From Linyphia triangularis (Eukaryota > Arthropoda > Arachnida > Araneae > Linyphiidae): 64,000 bases of DNA. This document shows, piece after piece, positions 48,201 to 62,744 of this stretch. Made by a program: the position numbers and the translations under genes. The notes under the pieces were generated by a model that saw only the letters and a list, made by a program, of their open reading frames with translations, searched no databases and was not told where the DNA came from. Positions within the stretch are counted from its first letter, which is position 1. The number at the start of each line of letters is the position of its first letter. The DNA is taken from positions 58,001-122,000 of the forward strand of contig CAXBTE010000022.1 of assembly GCA_963978545.1 (NCBI GenBank), given 5' to 3'.

Positions 48201-51200
48201 AAAAATTCCAAAGAGTAAAGTATATATTTTTATTATTTATTAGTTAAAATTCTTACTAATTTGCATTTCTTTCCTCACATGTTTACCAATATTGGCAGAA
48301 AGTTTACCTCAAAGGAATTGCAGGGAAATTTTAGCTGGCATTCCATTCTTATGTGGTAAGTACTGATATTCATTTAGTTCTTGTCATATATTTTCAATAT
48401 TTTTTAAATCTTCTTAATTGTATTTTTTTATTTCCAGATGCCGAAGAGATAAGGAATGATTCTATGGATGCCTTACTCTTATTGAAGAAATGAGCATCTA
48501 ACGATAAAGAGGTAAATAAATACATGAAATCTACATTCTATGTATTGACATTAATTGTTTCTTCAGATTTTATATATTGCATAGATAAACTGATTCTTTA
48601 ATTTATTTTCAGATGCAAATGTCCCTTGAGTACCTTTTAGAGGGAAAAACTTTTGGAAGCCAATATTTGAAGAGTTGGGCTTTTTCTTAAACATTCCTAG
48701 TAAGTGTCAAAACAAACTTAAAATATTAAATTTTACAATTTTAATTCAGCTGATGTTAATATATGTAAAAAAAAAGACATGTTTTTTAATTAATTCATAT
48801 CCTTTCTTTTTTAGATAAAAATTTGACATTTCGAATATTCAAGGAGTATTGATGTCAGATTTTGTAGAAAATATTATTAAGGGCGAGGACTACATTAATA
48901 TTTTCAATACGCATGGATTGCTCACAAACTCTTCAATCGCACCAAGAAATACGACAGATAACAATTTCAAAACTCCAGAACTTTGATTGGATAAGATTTG
49001 AAGACATTCTTTGTCCAAGAGAGAATAAATTTAAAATAGATTGAAGTAACAAGTGAATGAAGCAAAAATTCCAAAGAGTAAAGTATATATTTTTATTATT
49101 TATTAGTTAAAATTCTTACTAATTTGCATTTCTTTCCTCACATGTTTACCAATATTGGCAGAAAGTTTACCTCAAAGGAATTGCAGGGAAATTTTAGCTG
49201 GCATTCCATTCTTATGTGGTAAGTACTGATATTCATTTAGTTCTTGTCATATATTTTCAATATTTTTTAAATCTTCTTAATTGTATTTTTTTATTTCCAG
49301 ATGCCGAAGAGATAAGGAATGATTCTATGGATGCCTTACTCTTATTGAAGAAATGAGCATCTAACGATAAAGAGGTAAATAAATACATGAAATCTACATT
49401 CTATGTATTGACATTAATTGTTTCTTCAGATTTTATATATTGCATAGATAAACTGATTCTTTAATTTATTTTCAGATGCAAATGTCCCTTGAGTACCTTT
49501 TAGAGGGAAAAACTTTTGGAAGCCAATATTTGAAGAGTTGGGCTTTTTCTTAAACAGTCCTAGTAAGTGTCAAAACAAACTTAAAATATTAAGTTTTACA
49601 ATTTTAATTCAGCTGATGTTAATATATGTAAAAAAAAAAGACATGTTTTTTAATTAATTCATATCCTTTCTTTTTTAGATAAAAATTTGACATTTCGAAA
49701 ACTCAAGGAGTATTGATTTCAGATTTTGTAGAAAATATTATTAGGGGCGAGGACTACATTAATATTTTCAATACGCATGGATTGCTCACAAACTCTTCAA
49801 TCGCACCAAGAAATACGACAGATAACAATTTCAAAACTCCAGAACTTTGATTGGATAAGATTTGAAGACATTCTTTGTCCAAGAGAGAATAAACTTAAAA
49901 TAGCTTGAAGCAACAAGTGAATGAAGCAAAAATTCCAAAGAGTAAAGTATATATTTTTATTATTTATTAATTAAAATTCTTACTAATTTGCATTTCTTTC
50001 CTCACATGTTTACCAATATTGACAGAAAGTTTACCTCAAAGGAATTGCAGGGACATTTTAGCTGGCATTCCATTCTTATGTGGTAAGTACTGATATTCAT
50101 TTAGTTCTTGTCATATATTTTCAATATTTTTTAAATCTTCTTAATTGTATTTTTTTTATTTCCAGATGCCGAAGAGATAAGGAATGATTCTATGGATGCC
50201 TTACTCTTATTGAAGAAATGAGCATCTAACGATAAAGAGGTAAATAAATACATGAAATCTACATTCTATGTATTGACATTAATTGTTTCTTCAGATTTTA
50301 TATATTGCATAGATAAACTGATTCTTTAATTTATTTTCAGATGCAAATGTCCCTTGAGTACCTTTTAAAGGGAAAAACTTTTGGAAGCCAATATTTGAAG
50401 AGTTGGGCTTTTTCTTAAACAGTCCTAGTAAGTGTCAAAACAAACTTAAAATATTAAGTTTTACAATTTTAATTCAGCTGATGTTAATCTATGTAAAAAA
50501 AAAGACAAATTTTTTAATTAATTCATATCCTTTCTTTTTTAGATAAAAATTTGACATTTCGAAAATTCAAGGAGTATTGATGTCAGAATTTGTAGAAAAT
50601 ATTATTAGGGGCGAGGACTACATTAATATTTTCATTCCGCATGGATTGCTCACAAACTCTTCAATCGCACCAAGAAATACGACAGATAAAAATTTCAAAA
50701 CTCCAGAACTTTGATTGGATAAGATTTGAAGACATTCTTTGTCCAAGAGAGAATAAATTTAAAATAGCTTGAAGCAACAAGTGAAAGAAGCAAAAATTCC
50801 AAAGAGTAAAGTACATATTTTTATTATTTATTAGTTAAAATTCTTACTAATTTGCATTTCTTTCCTCACATGTTTACCAATATTGGCAGAAAGTTTACCT
50901 CAAAGGAATTGCAGGGACATTTTAGCTGGCATTCCATTCTTATGTGGTAAGTACTGATATTCATTTAGTTCTTGTCATATATTTTCAATATTTTTTAAAT
51001 CTTCTTAATTGTATTTTTTTATTTCCTGATGCCGAAGAGATAAGGAATGATTCTATGGATGCCTTACTTTAATTGAAGAAATGAGCATCTAACGATAAAG
51101 AGGTAAATAAATACATGAAATCTACATTCTATGTATTGACATTAATTGTTTCTTCAGATTTTATATATTGCATAGATAAACTGATTCTTTAATTTATTTT

Positions 51201-54200
51201 CAGATGCAAATGTCCCTTGAGTACCTTTTAGAGGGAAAAACTTTTGGAAGCCAATATTTGAAGAGTTGGGCTTTTTCTTAAACATTCCTAGTAAGTGTCA
51301 AAACAAACTTAAAATATTAAATTTTACAATTTTAATTCAGCTGATGTTAATATATGTAAAAAAAAAGACATGTTTTTTAATTAATTCATATCCTTTCTTT
51401 TTTAGATAAAAATTTGACATTTCGAAAATTCAAGGACTATTGATGTCAGATTTTGTAGAAAATATTATTAGGCGAGGACTACATTAATATTTTCAATACG
51501 CATGGATTGCTCACAAACTCTTCAATCGCACCAAGAAATACGACAGATAAAAATTTCAAAACTCCAGAACTTTGATTGGATAAGATTTGAAGACATTCTT
51601 TGTCCAAGAGAGAATAAATTTAAAATAGATTGAAGTAACAAGTGAATGAAGCAAAAATTCCAAAGAGTAAAGTATATATTTTTATTATTTATTAGTTAAA
51701 ATTCTTACTAATTTGCATTTCTTTCCTCACATGTTTACCAATATTGGCAGAAAGTTTACCTCAAAGGAATTGCAGGGACATTTTAGCTGGCATTCCATTC
51801 TTATGTGGTAAGTACTGATTATCATTTAGTTCTTGTCATATATTTTCAATATTTTTTAAATCCCCTTAATTGTATTTTTTTATTTCCAGATGCCGAAGAG
51901 ATAAGAAATGATTATATGGATGCCTTACTCTTATTGAAGAAATGAGCATCTAACGATAAAAAGGTAAATAAATACATGAAATCTACATTCTATGTATTGA
52001 CATTAATTGTTTCTTCAGATTTTATATATTGCATAGATAAACTGATTCTTTAATTTATTTTCAGATGCAAATGTCCCTTGAGTACCTTTTAGAGGGAAAA
52101 ACTTTTGGAAGTCAATATTTGAAGAGTTGGGCTTTTTCTTAAACAGTCCTAGTAAGTGTCAAAACAAACTTAAAATATTAAGTTTTACAATTTTAATTCA
52201 GCTGATGTTAATATATGTAAAAAAAAGACATGTTTTTTAACTAATTCATATCCTTTCTTTTTTAGATAAAAATTTGACATTTCGAAAATTCAAGGAGTAT
52301 TGATGTCAGATTTTGTAGAAAATATTATTAGGGGCGAGGACTACATTAATATTTTCAATACGCATGGATTGCTCACAAACTCTTCAATCGCACCAAGAAA
52401 TACGACAGATAACAATTTCAAAACTCCAGAACTTTGATTGGATAAGATTTGAAGACATTCTTTGTCCAAGAGAGAATAAATTTAAAATAGCTTGAAGCAA
52501 CAAGTGAATGAAGCAAAAATTCCAAAGAGTAAAGTATATATTTTTATTATTTATTAATTAAAATTCTTACTAATTTGCATTTCTTTCCTCACATGTTTAC
52601 CAATATTGGCAGAAAGTTTACCTCAAAGGAATTGCAGGGACATTTTAGCTGGCATTCCATTCTTATGTGGTAAGTACTGATATTCATTTAGTTCTTGTCA
52701 TATATTTTCAATATTTTTTAAATCTTCTTAATTGTATTTTTTTTATTTCCAGATGCCGAAGAGATAAGGAATGATTCTATGGATGCCTTACTCTTATTGA
52801 AGAAATGAGCATCTAACGATAAAGAGGTAAATAAATACATGAAATCTACATTCTATGTATTGACATTAATTGTTTCTTCAGATTTTATATATTGCATAGA
52901 TAAACTGATTCTTTAATTTATTTTCAGATGCAAATGTCCCTTGAGTACCTTTTAGAGGGAAAAACTTTTGGAAGCCAATATTTGAAGAGTTGGGCTTTTT
53001 CTTAAACATTCCTAGTAAGTGTCAAAACAAACTTAAAATATTAAATTTTACAATTTTAATTCAGCTGATGTTAATATATGTAAAAAAAAAGACATGTTTT
53101 TTAATTAATTCATATCCTTTCTTTTTTAGATAAAATTTGACATTTCGAATATTCAAGGAGTATTGATGTCAGATTTTGTAGAAAATATTATTAAGGGCGA
53201 GGACTACATTAATATTTTCAATACGCATGGATTGCTCACAAACTCTTCAATCGCACCAAGAAATACGACATATAACAATTTCAAAACTCCAGAACTTTGA
53301 TTGGATAAGATTTGGAGACATTCTTTGTCCAAGAGAGAATAAATTTAAAATAGCTTGAAGCAACAAGTGAATGAAGCAAAAATTCCAAAGAGTAAAGTAT
53401 ATATTTTTATTATTTATTAGTTAAAATTCTTACTAATTTGCATTTCTTTCCTCACATGTTTACCAATATTGGCAGAAAGTTTACCTCAAAGGAATTGCAG
53501 GGACATTTTAGCTGGCATTCCATTCTTATGTGGTAAGTACTGATATTCATTTAGTTCTTGTCATATATTTTCAATATTTTTTAAATCTTCTTAATTGTAT
53601 TTTTTTATTTCCAGATGCCGAAGAGATAAGGAATGATTATATGGATGCCTTACTCTTATTGAAGAAATGAGCATCTAACGATAAAAAGGTAAATAAATAC
53701 ATGAAATCTACATTCTATGTATTGACATTAATTGTTTCTTCAGATTTTATATATTGCATAGATAAACTGATTCTTTAATTTATTTTCAGATGCAAATGTC
53801 CCTTGAGTACCTTTTAGAGGGAAAAACTTTTGGAAGCCAATATTTGAAGAGTTGGGCTTTTTCTTAAACAGTCCTAGTAAGTGTCAAAACAAACTTGAAA
53901 TATTAAGTTTTACAATTTTAATTCAGCTGATGTTAATATATGTAAAAAAAAGACATGTTTTTTAACTAATTCATATCCTTTCTTTTTTAGATAAAAATTT
54001 GACATTTCGAAAATTCAAGGAGTATTGATGTCAGATTTCTTAGAAAATATTATTAGGGGCGAGGACTACATTAATATTTTCAATACGCATGGATTGCTCA
54101 CAAACTCTTCAATCGCACCAAGAAATACGACAGATAACAATTTCAAAACTCCAGAACTTTGATTGGATAAGATTTGAAGACATTCTTTGTCCAAGAGAGA

Positions 54201-55840
54201 ATAAATTTAAAATAGCTTGAAGCAACAAGTGAATGAAGCAAAAATTCCAAAGAGTAAAGTATATATTTTTATTATTTATTAATTAAAATTCTTACTAATT
54301 TGCATTTCTTTCCTCACATGTTTACCAATATTGGCAGAAAGTTTACCTCAAAGGAATTGCAGGGACATTTTAGCTGGCATTCCATTCTTATGTGGTAAGT
54401 ACTGATATTCATTTAGTTCTTGTCATATATTTTCAATATTTTTTAAATCTTCTTAATTGTATTTTTTTTATTTCCAGATGCCGAAGAGATAAGGAATGAT
54501 TCTATGGATGCCTTACTCTTATTGAAGAAATGAGCATCTAACGATAAAGAGGTAAATAAATACATGAAATCTACATTCTATGTATTGACATTAATTGTTT
54601 CTTCAGATTTTATATATTGCATAGATAAACTGATTCTTTAATTTATTTTCAGATGCAAATGTCCCTTGAGTACCTTTTAGAGGGAAAAACTTTTGGAAGC
54701 CAATATTTGAAGAGTTGGGCTTTTTCTTAAACAGTCCTAGTAAGTGTCAAAACAAACTTAAAATATTAAGTTTTACAATTTTAATTCAGCTGATGTTAAT
54801 ATATGTAAAAAAAAGACATGTTTTTTAACTAATTCATATCCTTTCTTTTTTAGATAAAAATTTGACATTTCGAAAATTCAAGGAGTATTGATGTCAGATT
54901 TTGTAGAAAATATTATTAGGGGCGAGGACTACATTAATATTTTCAATACGCATGGATTGCTCACAAACTCTTCAATCGCACCAAGAAATACGACAGATAA
55001 CAATTTCAAAACTCCAGAACTTTGATTGGATAAGATTTGAAGACATTCTTTGTCCAAGAGAGAATAAATTTAAAATAGCTTGAAGCAACAAGTGAATGAA
55101 GCAAAAATTCCAAAGAGTAAAGTATATATTTTTATTATTTATTAATTAAAATTCTTACTAATTTGCATTTCTTTCCTCACATGTTTACCAATATTGGCAG
55201 AAAGTTTACCTCAAAGGAATTGCAGGGACATTTTAGCTGGCATTCCATTCTTATGTGGTAAGTACTGATATTCATTTAGTTCTTGTCATATATTTTCAAT
55301 ATTTTTTAAATCTTCTTAATTGTATATTTTTTATTTCCAGATGCCGAAGAGATAAGGAATGATTCTATGGATGAATTACTCTTATTGAAGAAATGAGCAT
55401 CTAACGATAAAGAGGTAAATAAATACATGAAATCTACATTCTATGTATTGACATTAATTGTTTCTTCAGATTTTATCTATTGCATAGATAAACTGATTCT
55501 TTAATTTATTTTCAGATGCAAATGTCCCTTGAGTACCTTTTAGAGGGAAAAACTTTTGGAAGCCAATATTTGAAGAGTTGGGCTTTTTCTTAAACAGTCC
55601 TAGTAAGTGTCAAAACAAACTTAAAATATTAAGTTTTACAATTTTAATTCAGCTGATGTTAATCTATGTAAAAAAAAAGACAAGTTTTTTAATTAATTCA
55701 TATCCTTTCTTTTTTAGATAAAAATTTGACATTTCGAAAATTCAAGGAGTATTGATGTCAGATTTTGTAGAAAATATTATTAGGGGCGAGGACTACATTA
55801 ATATTTTCAATACGCATGGATTGCTCACAAACTCTTCAAT

Positions 55841-58800
55841 CACACCAAGAAATACGACAGATAACAATTTCAAACCTCCAGAACTTTGATTGGATAAGAT
55901 TTGAAGACATTCTTTGTCCAAGAGAGAATAAATTTAAAATAGCTTGAAGCAACAAGTGAATGAAGCAAAAATTCCAAAGAGTAAAGTATATATTTTTCTT
56001 ATTTATTAGTTAAAATTCTTACTAATTTGCATTTCTTTCCTCACATGTTTACCAATATTGGCAGAAAGTTTACCTCAAAGGAATTGCAGGGACATTTTAG
56101 CTGGCATTCCATTCTTATGTGGTAAGTACTGATATTCATTTAGTTCTTGTCATATATTTTCAATATTTTTTAAATCTTCTTAATTGTATTTTTTTTATTT
56201 CCAGATGCCGAAGAGATAAGGAATGATTCTATGGATGAATTACTCTTATTGAAGAAATGAGCATCTAACGATAAAGAGGTAAATAAATACATGAAATCTA
56301 CATTCTATGTATTGACATTAATTGTTTCTTCAGATTTTATATATTGCATAGATAAACTGATTCTTTAATTTATTTTCAGATGCAAATGTCCCTTGAGTAC
56401 CTTTTAGAGGGAAAAACTTTTGGAAGCCAATATTTGAAGAGTTGGGCTTTTTCTTAAACAGTCCTAGTAAGTGTCAAAACAAACTTGAAATATTAAGTTT
56501 TACAATTTTAATTCAGCTGATGTTAATATATGTAAAAAAAAGACATGTTTTTTAACTAATTCATATCCTTTCTTTTTTAGATAAAAATTTGACATTTCGA
56601 AAATTCAAGGAGTATTGATGTCAGATTTCTTAGAAAATATTATTAGGGGCGAGGACTACATTAATATTTTCAATACGCATGGATTGCTCACAAACTCTTC
56701 AATCGCACCAAGAAATACGACAGATAACAATTTCAAAACTCCAGAACTTTGATTGGATAAGATTTGAAGACATTCTTTGTCCAAGAGAGAATAAATTTAA
56801 AATAGCTTGAAGCAACAAGTGAATGAAGCAAAAATTCCAAAGAGTAAAGTATATATTTTTATTATTTATTAATTAAAATTCTTACTAATTTGCATTTCTT
56901 TCCTCACATATTACCAATATTGGCAGAAAGTTTACCTCAAAGGAATTGCAGGGACATTTTAGCTGGCATTCCATTCTTATGTGGTAAGTACTGATATTCA
57001 TTTAGTTCTTGTCATATATTTTCAATATTTTTTAAATCTTCTTAATTGTATATTTTTTATTTCCAGATGCCGAAGAGATAAGGAATGATTCTATGGATGC
57101 CTTACTCTTATTGAAGAAATGAGCATCTAACGATAAAGAGGTAAATAAATACATGAAATCTACATTCTATGTATTGACATTAATTGTTTCTTCAGATTTT
57201 ATCTATTGCATAGATAAACTGATTCTTTAATTTATTTTCAGATGCAAATGTCCCTTGAGTACCTTTTAGAGGGAAAAACTTTTGGAAGCCAATATTTGAA
57301 GAGTTGGGCTTTTTCTTAAACAGTCCTAGTAAGTGTCAAAACAAACTTAAAATATTAAGTTTTACAATTTTAATTCAGCTGATTTTAATCTATGTAAAAA
57401 AAAAGACAAGTTTTTTAATTAATTCATATCCTTTCTTTTTTAGATAAAAATTTGACATTTCGAAAATTCAAGGAGTATTGATGTCAGATTTTGTAGAAAA
57501 TATTATTAGGGGCGAGGACTACATTAATATTTTCAATACGCATGGATTGCTCACAAACTCTTCAATCACACCAAGAAATACGACAGATAACAATTTCAAA
57601 CCTCCAGAACTTTGATTGGATAAGATTTGAAGACATTCTTTGTCCAAGAGAGAATAAATTTAAAATAGCTTGAAGCAACAAGTGAATGAAGCAAAAATTA
57701 CAAAGAGTAAAGTATATATTTTTCTTATTTATTAGTTAAAATTCTTACTAATTTGCATTTCTTTCCTCACATGTTTACCAATATTGGCAGAAAGTTTACC
57801 TCAAAGGAATTGCAGGGACATTTTAGCTGGCATTCCATTCTTATGTGGTAAGTACTGATATTCATTTAGTTCTTGTCATATATTTTCAATATTTTTTAAA
57901 TCTTCTTAATTGTATTTTTTTATTTCCAGATGCCGAAGAGATAAGGAATGATTCTATGGATGCCTTACTCTTATTGAAGAAATGAGCATCTAACGATAAA
58001 GAGGTAAATAAATACATGAAATCTACATTCTTTGTATTGACATTAATTGTTTCTTCAGATTTTATATATTGCATAGATAAACTGATTCTTTAATTTATTT
58101 TCAGATGCAAATGTCCCTTGAGTACCTTTTAGAGGGAAAAACTTTTGGAAACCAATATTTGAAGAGTTGGGCTTTTTCTTAAACAGTCCTAGTAAGTGTC
58201 AAAACAAACTTAAAATATTAAATTTTACAATTTTAATTCAGCTGATGGTAATATATGTAAAAAAAAAAGACATGTTTTTTAATTAATTCATATCCTTTCT
58301 TTTTTAGATAAAATTTGACATTTCGAATATTCAAGGAGTATTGATGTCAGATTTTGTAGAAAATATTATTAAGGGCGAGGACTACATTAATATTTTCAAT
58401 ACGCATGGATTGCTCACAAACTCTTCAATCGCACCAAGAAATACGACAGATAACAATTTCAAAACTCCAGAACTTTGATTGGATAAGATTTGAAGGCATT
58501 CTTTGTCCAAGAGAGAATAAATTTAAAATAGCTTGAAGCAACAAGTGAATGAAGCAAAAATTCCAAAGAGTAAAGTATATATTTTTATTATTTATTAGTT
58601 AAAATTCTTACTAATTTGCATTTCTTTCCTCACATGTTTACCAATATTGGCAGAAAGTTTACCTCAAAGGAATTGCAGGGACATTTTAGCTGGCATTCCA
58701 TTCTTATGTGGTAAGTACTGATATTCATTTAGTTCTTGTCATATATTTTCAATATTTTTTAAATCTTCTTAATTGTATTTTTTTATTTCCAGATGCCGAA

Positions 58801-59292
58801 GAGATAAGGAATGATTCTATGGATGCCTTACTCTTATTGAAGAAATGAGCATCTAACGATAAAGAGGTAAATAAATACATGAAATCTACATTCTATGTAT
58901 TGACATTAATTGTTTCTTCAGATTTTATCTATTGCATAGATAAACTGATTCTTTAATTTATTTTCAGATGCAAATGTCCCTTGAGTACCTTTTAGAGGGA
59001 AAAACTTTTGGAAGCCAATATTTGAAGAGTTGGGCTTTTTCTTAAACAGTCCTAGTAAGTGTCAAAACAAACTTAAAATATTAAGTTTTACAATTTTAAT
59101 TCAGCTGATGTTAATCTATGTAAAAAAAAAGACAAGTTTTTTAATTAATTCATATCCTTTCTTTTTTAGATAAAAATTTGACATTTCGAAAATTCAAGGA
59201 GTATTGATGTCAGATTTTGTAGAAAATATTATTAGGGGCGAGGACTACATTAATATTTTCAATACGCATGGATTGCTCACAAACTCTTCAAT
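55841..59292 (+). repeat. 3452-bp tetrameric block, copy 1
   Basis: Anchors 56618, 57481, 58344 and 59207 recur at exactly +3452. Private markers shared with copy 2 are CACATATTACC (56905 and 60357), GGAAACCAATATT (58147 and 61599) and TTGAAGGCATTC (58490 and 61942). Limits are approximate. Confidence 0.85.
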
Positions 59293-62200
59293 CGCACCAA
59301 GAAATACGACAGATAACAATTTCAAACCTCCAGAACTTTGATTGGATAAGATTTGAAGACATTCTTTGTCCAAGAGAGAATAAATTTAAAATAGCTTGAA
59401 GCAACAAGTGAATGAAGCAAAAATTCCAAAGAGTAAAGTATATATTTTTCTTATTTATTAGTTAAAATTCTTACTAATTTGCATTTCTTTCCTCACATGT
59501 TTACCAATATTGGCAGAAAGTTTACCTCAAAGGAATTGCAGGGACATTTTAGCTGGCATTCCATTCTTATGTGGTAAGTACTGATATTCATTTAGTTCTT
59601 GTCATATATTTTCAATATTTTTTAAATCTTCTTAATTGTATTTTTTTTATTTCCAGATGCCGAAGAGATAAGGAATGATTCTATGGATGAATTACTCTTA
59701 TTGAAGAAATGAGCATCTAACGATAAAGAGGTAAATAAATACATGAAATCTACATTCTATGTATTGACATTAATTGTTTCTTCAGATTTTATATATTGCA
59801 TAGATAAACTGATTCTTTAATTTATTTTCAGATGCAAATGTCCCTTGAGTACCTTTTAGAGGGAAAAACTTTTGGAAGCCAATATTTGAAGAGTTGGGCT
59901 TTTTCTTAAACAGTCCTAGTAAGTGTCAAAACAAACTTGAAATATTAAGTTTTACAATTTTAATTCAGCTGATGTTAATATATGTAAAAAAAAGACATGT
60001 TTTTTAACTAATTCATATCCTTTCTTTTTTAGATAAAAATTTGACATTTCGAAAATTCAAGGAGTATTGATGTCAGATTTCTTAGAAAATATTATTAGGG
60101 GCGAGGACTACATTAATATTTTCAATACGCATGGATTGCTCACAAACTCTTCAATCGCACCAAGAAATACGACAGATAACAATTTCAAAACTCCAGAACT
60201 TTGATTGGATAAGATTTGAAGACATTCTTTGTCCAAGAGAGAATAAATTTAAAATAGCTTGAAGCAACAAGTGAATGAAGCAAAAATTCCAAAGAGTAAA
60301 GTATATATTTTTATTATTTATTAATTAAAATTCTTACTAATTTGCATTTCTTTCCTCACATATTACCAATATTGGCAGAAAGTTTACCTCAAAGGAATTG
60401 CAGGGACATTTTAGCTGGCATTCCATTCTTATGTGGTAAGTACTGATATTCATTTAGTTCTTGTCATATATTTTCAATATTTTTTAAATCTTCTTAATTG
60501 TATATTTTTTATTTCCAGATGCCGAAGAGATAAGGAATGATTCTATGGATGCCTTACTCTTATTGAAGAAATGAGCATCTAACGATAAAGAGGTAAATAA
60601 ATACATGAAATCTACATTCTATGTATTGACATTAATTGTTTCTTCAGATTTTATCTATTGCATAGATAAACTGATTCTTTAATTTATTTTCAGATGCAAA
60701 TGTCCCTTGAGTACCTTTTAGAGGGAAAAACTTTTGGAAGCCAATATTTGAAGAGTTGGGCTTTTTCTTAAACAGTCCTAGTAAGTGTCAAAACAAACTT
60801 AAAATATTAAGTTTTACAATTTTAATTCAGCTGATTTTAATCTATGTAAAAAAAAAGACAAGTTTTTTAATTAATTCATATCCTTTCTTTTTTAGATAAA
60901 AATTTGACATTTCGAAAATTCAAGGAGTATTGATGTCAGATTTTGTAGAAAATATTATTAGGGGCGAGGACTACATTAATATTTTCAATACGCATGGATT
61001 GCTCACAAACTCTTCAATCACACCAAGAAATACGACAGATAACAATTTCAAACCTCCAGAACTTTGATTGGATAAGATTTGAAGACATTCTTTGTCCAAG
61101 AGAGAATAAATTTAAAATAGCTTGAAGCAACAAGTGAATGAAGCAAAAATTACAAAGAGTAAAGTATATATTTTTCTTATTTATTAGTTAAAATTCTTAC
61201 TAATTTGCATTTCTTTCCTCACATGTTTACCAATATTGGCAGAAAGTTTACCTCAAAGGAATTGCAGGGACATTTTAGCTGGCATTCCATTCTTATGTGG
61301 TAAGTACTGATATTCATTTAGTTCTTGTCATATATTTTCAATATTTTTTAAATCTTCTTAATTGTATTTTTTTATTTCCAGATGCCGAAGAGATAAGGAA
61401 TGATTCTATGGATGCCTTACTCTTATTGAAGAAATGAGCATCTAACGATAAAGAGGTAAATAAATACATGAAATCTACATTCTTTGTATTGACATTAATT
61501 GTTTCTTCAGATTTTATATATTGCATAGATAAACTGATTCTTTAATTTATTTTCAGATGCAAATGTCCCTTGAGTACCTTTTAGAGGGAAAAACTTTTGG
61601 AAACCAATATTTGAAGAGTTGGGCTTTTTCTTAAACAGTCCTAGTAAGTGTCAAAACAAACTTAAAATATTAAATTTTACAATTTTAATTCAGCTGATGG
61701 TAATATATGTAAAAAAAAAAGACATGTTTTTTAATTAATTCATATCCTTTCTTTTTTAGATAAAATTTGACATTTCGAATATTCAAGGAGTATTGATGTC
61801 AGATTTTGTAGAAAATATTATTAAGGGCGAGGACTACATTAATATTTTCAATACGCATGGATTGCTCACAAACTCTTCAATCGCACCAAGAAATACGACA
61901 GATAACAATTTCAAAACTCCAGAACTTTGATTGGATAAGATTTGAAGGCATTCTTTGTCCAAGAGAGAATAAATTTAAAATAGCTTGAAGCAACAAGTGA
62001 ATGAAGCAAAAATTCCAAAGAGTAAAGTATATATTTTTATTATTTATTAGTTAAAATTCTTACTAATTTGCATTTCTTTCCTCACATGTTTACCAATATT
62101 GGCAGAAAGTTTACCTCAAAGGAATTGCAGGGACATTTTAGCTGGCATTCCATTCTTATGTGGTAAGTACTGATATTCATTTAGTTCTTGTCATATATTT

Positions 62201-62744
62201 TCAATATTTTTTAAATCTTCTTAATTGTATTTTTTTATTTCCAGATGCCGAAGAGATAAGGAATGATTCTATGGATGCCTTACTCTTATTGAAGAAATGA
62301 GCATCTAACGATAAAGAGGTAAATAAATACATGAAATCTACATTCTATGTATTGACATTAATTGTTTCTTCAGATTTTATCTATTGCATAGATAAACTGA
62401 TTCTTTAATTTATTTTCAGATGCAAATGTCCCTTGAGTACCTTTTAGAGGGAAAAACTTTTGGAAGCCAATATTTGAAGAGTTGGGCTTTTTCTTAAACA
62501 GTCCTAGTAAGTGTCAAAACAAACTTAAAATATTAAGTTTTACAATTTTAATTCAGCTGATGTTAATCTATGTAAAAAAAAAGACAAGTTTTTTAATTAA
62601 TTCATATCCTTTCTTTTTTAGATAAAAATTTGACATTTCGAAAATTCAAGGAGTATTGATGTCAGATTTTGTAGAAAATATTATTAGGGGCGAGGACTAC
62701 ATTAATATTTTCAATACGCATGGATTGCTCACAAACTCTTCAAT
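59293..62744 (+). repeat. 3452-bp tetrameric block, copy 2
   Basis: Tandem copy of the preceding block. Identity at this offset ends near 63080, where the A-B intron changes to AAATCCCCTTAATTG and the following exon B reads GATTATATGGATGCC. Confidence 0.85.

Noticed and set aside
39827..61526. Minus-strand ORFs at 39827-40129, 57886-58074 and 61338-61526
   Set aside because: They run antisense through exon C, an intron and exon B, have no splice logic, and are repeated only because the unit is repeated.
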